Below the pieces are notes generated by a model. That model saw nothing but the letters and a program-made list of their open reading frames with translations. It made no database searches and was not told the origin of the DNA. DNA of 6,199 nucleotides from Acidobacteriota bacterium (GTDB taxonomy: Bacteria; Acidobacteriota; Vicinamibacteria; Vicinamibacterales; JAFNAJ01). Location: assembly GCA_017860085.1 (NCBI GenBank), contig JAFNAJ010000165.1:1-6199 (forward strand), in the 5' to 3' direction. Positions 5,635 through 6,199 of this stretch are shown in pieces (position 1 is the first letter of the stretch; every line of letters begins with the position of its first letter). The position numbers were made by a program, and so were the translations under genes.

Positions 5635-6199
5635 GGAAGGCGACGGGCGACCGCGTCGACGTCGGCCGGGTCGGCGAGCAGCAGGCCGGTTGCGTCCCAT
5701 GAGCCGGCGAGAAATGCTTCGAGGGCCGGGCCTGGCATCGACGCCCCGGTGACCCAGTCGCCCACGCGCACGGCTCCCTGTGCAAGATCGACCTGCACCG
5801 TTGTCTCGGGCCTCGCCTCGACCATCGTCTGCATTTCGACGGCGGCCTCCGCCGACACCCTCACGCACGGCAGGCCGATCGCGAGCGCGTTGGCGAAAAA
5901 GATCTCCGAGAACGACTCGCCGACGCAGGCACGGATGCCCCACCGAAGCAGGCCTTGCGGCGCGTGCTCGCGAGACGATCCGCACCCGAAGTTGCGATTG
6001 ACGACGAGCACGGACGCCCCCGCGTATGACGCGTCGTCAAACGGATGACGCCCCCGCGCGCGGGGCCAGCTGGCGCGATCGTCTTCGAAGACGTGCCGCT
6101 CGAGCCCCTCGAAGCTGACGGCCCGCAGGAAGCGGGCTGGCATGATCCGATCGGTGTCGATGTCGTCGCCTCGGAGCGGGAGGGCGCGCCCCTCGACGC
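5616..6199 (-). CDS. leuD: 3-isopropylmalate dehydratase small subunit, 5' end beyond right window edge
   Basis: LeuD is the swivelling small subunit that, with the iron-sulfur subunit LeuC, isomerises 2-isopropylmalate to 3-isopropylmalate. The frame runs off the right edge: 18 residues ending GDDIDTDRI precede the internal methionine at 6143, and DDIDTD is the conserved LeuD/aconitase swivel start. So 6143 is not the true start and only a few residues should be missing. The substrate-binding loop NFGCGSSREH (5993-5964) is intact, followed by APQGLLRWGIRA and GESFSEIFFANALAIGLP. The C-terminus reads YITGF. At least 193 residues are visible, close to the roughly 200 of the E. coli enzyme. leuC probably lies just upstream, outside the window. 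The stop codon is inside the 3' end of lysR. Confidence 0.96.
   Translation of the reverse strand, partial: VEGRALPLRGDDIDTDRIMPARFLRAVSFEGLERHVFEDDRASWPRARGRHPFDDASYAGASVLVVNRNFGCGSSREHAPQGLLRWGIRACVGESFSEIFFANALAIGLPCVRVSAEAAVEMQTMVEARPETTVQVDLAQGAVRVGDWVTGASMPGPALEAFLAGSWDATGLLLADPADVDAVARRLPYITGF

Noticed and set aside
6013..6065. Twelve-base direct repeat GACGCCCCCGCG (6013 and 6047) and a 14-bp palindrome at 6052-6065
   Set aside because: Both lie inside leuD coding sequence in different reading frames and are expected in such GC-rich DNA.
1..6199. tRNA or rRNA genes, CRISPR arrays, insertion sequences, attachment sites
   Set aside because: None was seen on either strand; nearly all of the window is accounted for by the five genes and two short control regions.

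Overview
The window is dense, GC-rich bacterial chromosome. It holds five protein genes, two of them cut by the window edges. Three belong to the leucine branch of branched-chain amino acid synthesis and all lie on the minus strand. From right to left, which is their direction of transcription, they are leuD (isopropylmalate isomerase small subunit, 5' end off the right edge), leuA (2-isopropylmalate synthase, complete) and leuB (3-isopropylmalate dehydrogenase, 3' half off the left edge). Two plus-strand genes are slotted between them: a LysR-type regulator between leuD and leuA, and a large secreted M1-family zinc aminopeptidase between leuA and leuB. The GC content, the gene mix and the interspersed hairpin repeats would fit an Acidobacteriota-like soil or aquatic bacterium. 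That placement is a guess; no marker gene here proves it.

Layout from left to right: leuB (partial, 1-481, minus); a 164-bp gap with two copies of a 22-bp palindromic repeat and a consensus -10 box for the peptidase; the M1 aminopeptidase (646-3231, plus); leuA (3213-4493, minus); a 220-bp divergent control region; the LysR regulator (4714-5634, plus); leuD (partial, 5616-6199, minus). Both convergent gene pairs overlap tail to tail by exactly 19 bp, so there is no room for a conventional terminator between them.

The control region between leuA and lysR is the most informative non-coding part. An AT-rich island contains a 25-bp near-perfect palindrome with a T-N11-A core, as expected of a LysR-family operator. 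It sits directly upstream of a -35/-10 pair reading into leuA. The predicted leuA leader of about 120 nt can fold into several GC-rich hairpins. It shares a 14-nt sequence just before the ribosome binding site with the leuB leader.

Working model: the LysR protein senses a pathway metabolite and controls leuA, and probably itself. LeuA makes 2-isopropylmalate, LeuD with an unseen LeuC isomerises it, and LeuB oxidises it. LeuA appears to lack the C-terminal leucine-feedback domain, so control may have shifted to transcription. The peptidase, encoded opposite the leu genes, would release amino acids from peptides outside the cytoplasm. I found no wholly new system. The oddities are the interleaved architecture, the shortened LeuA and the leader elements.
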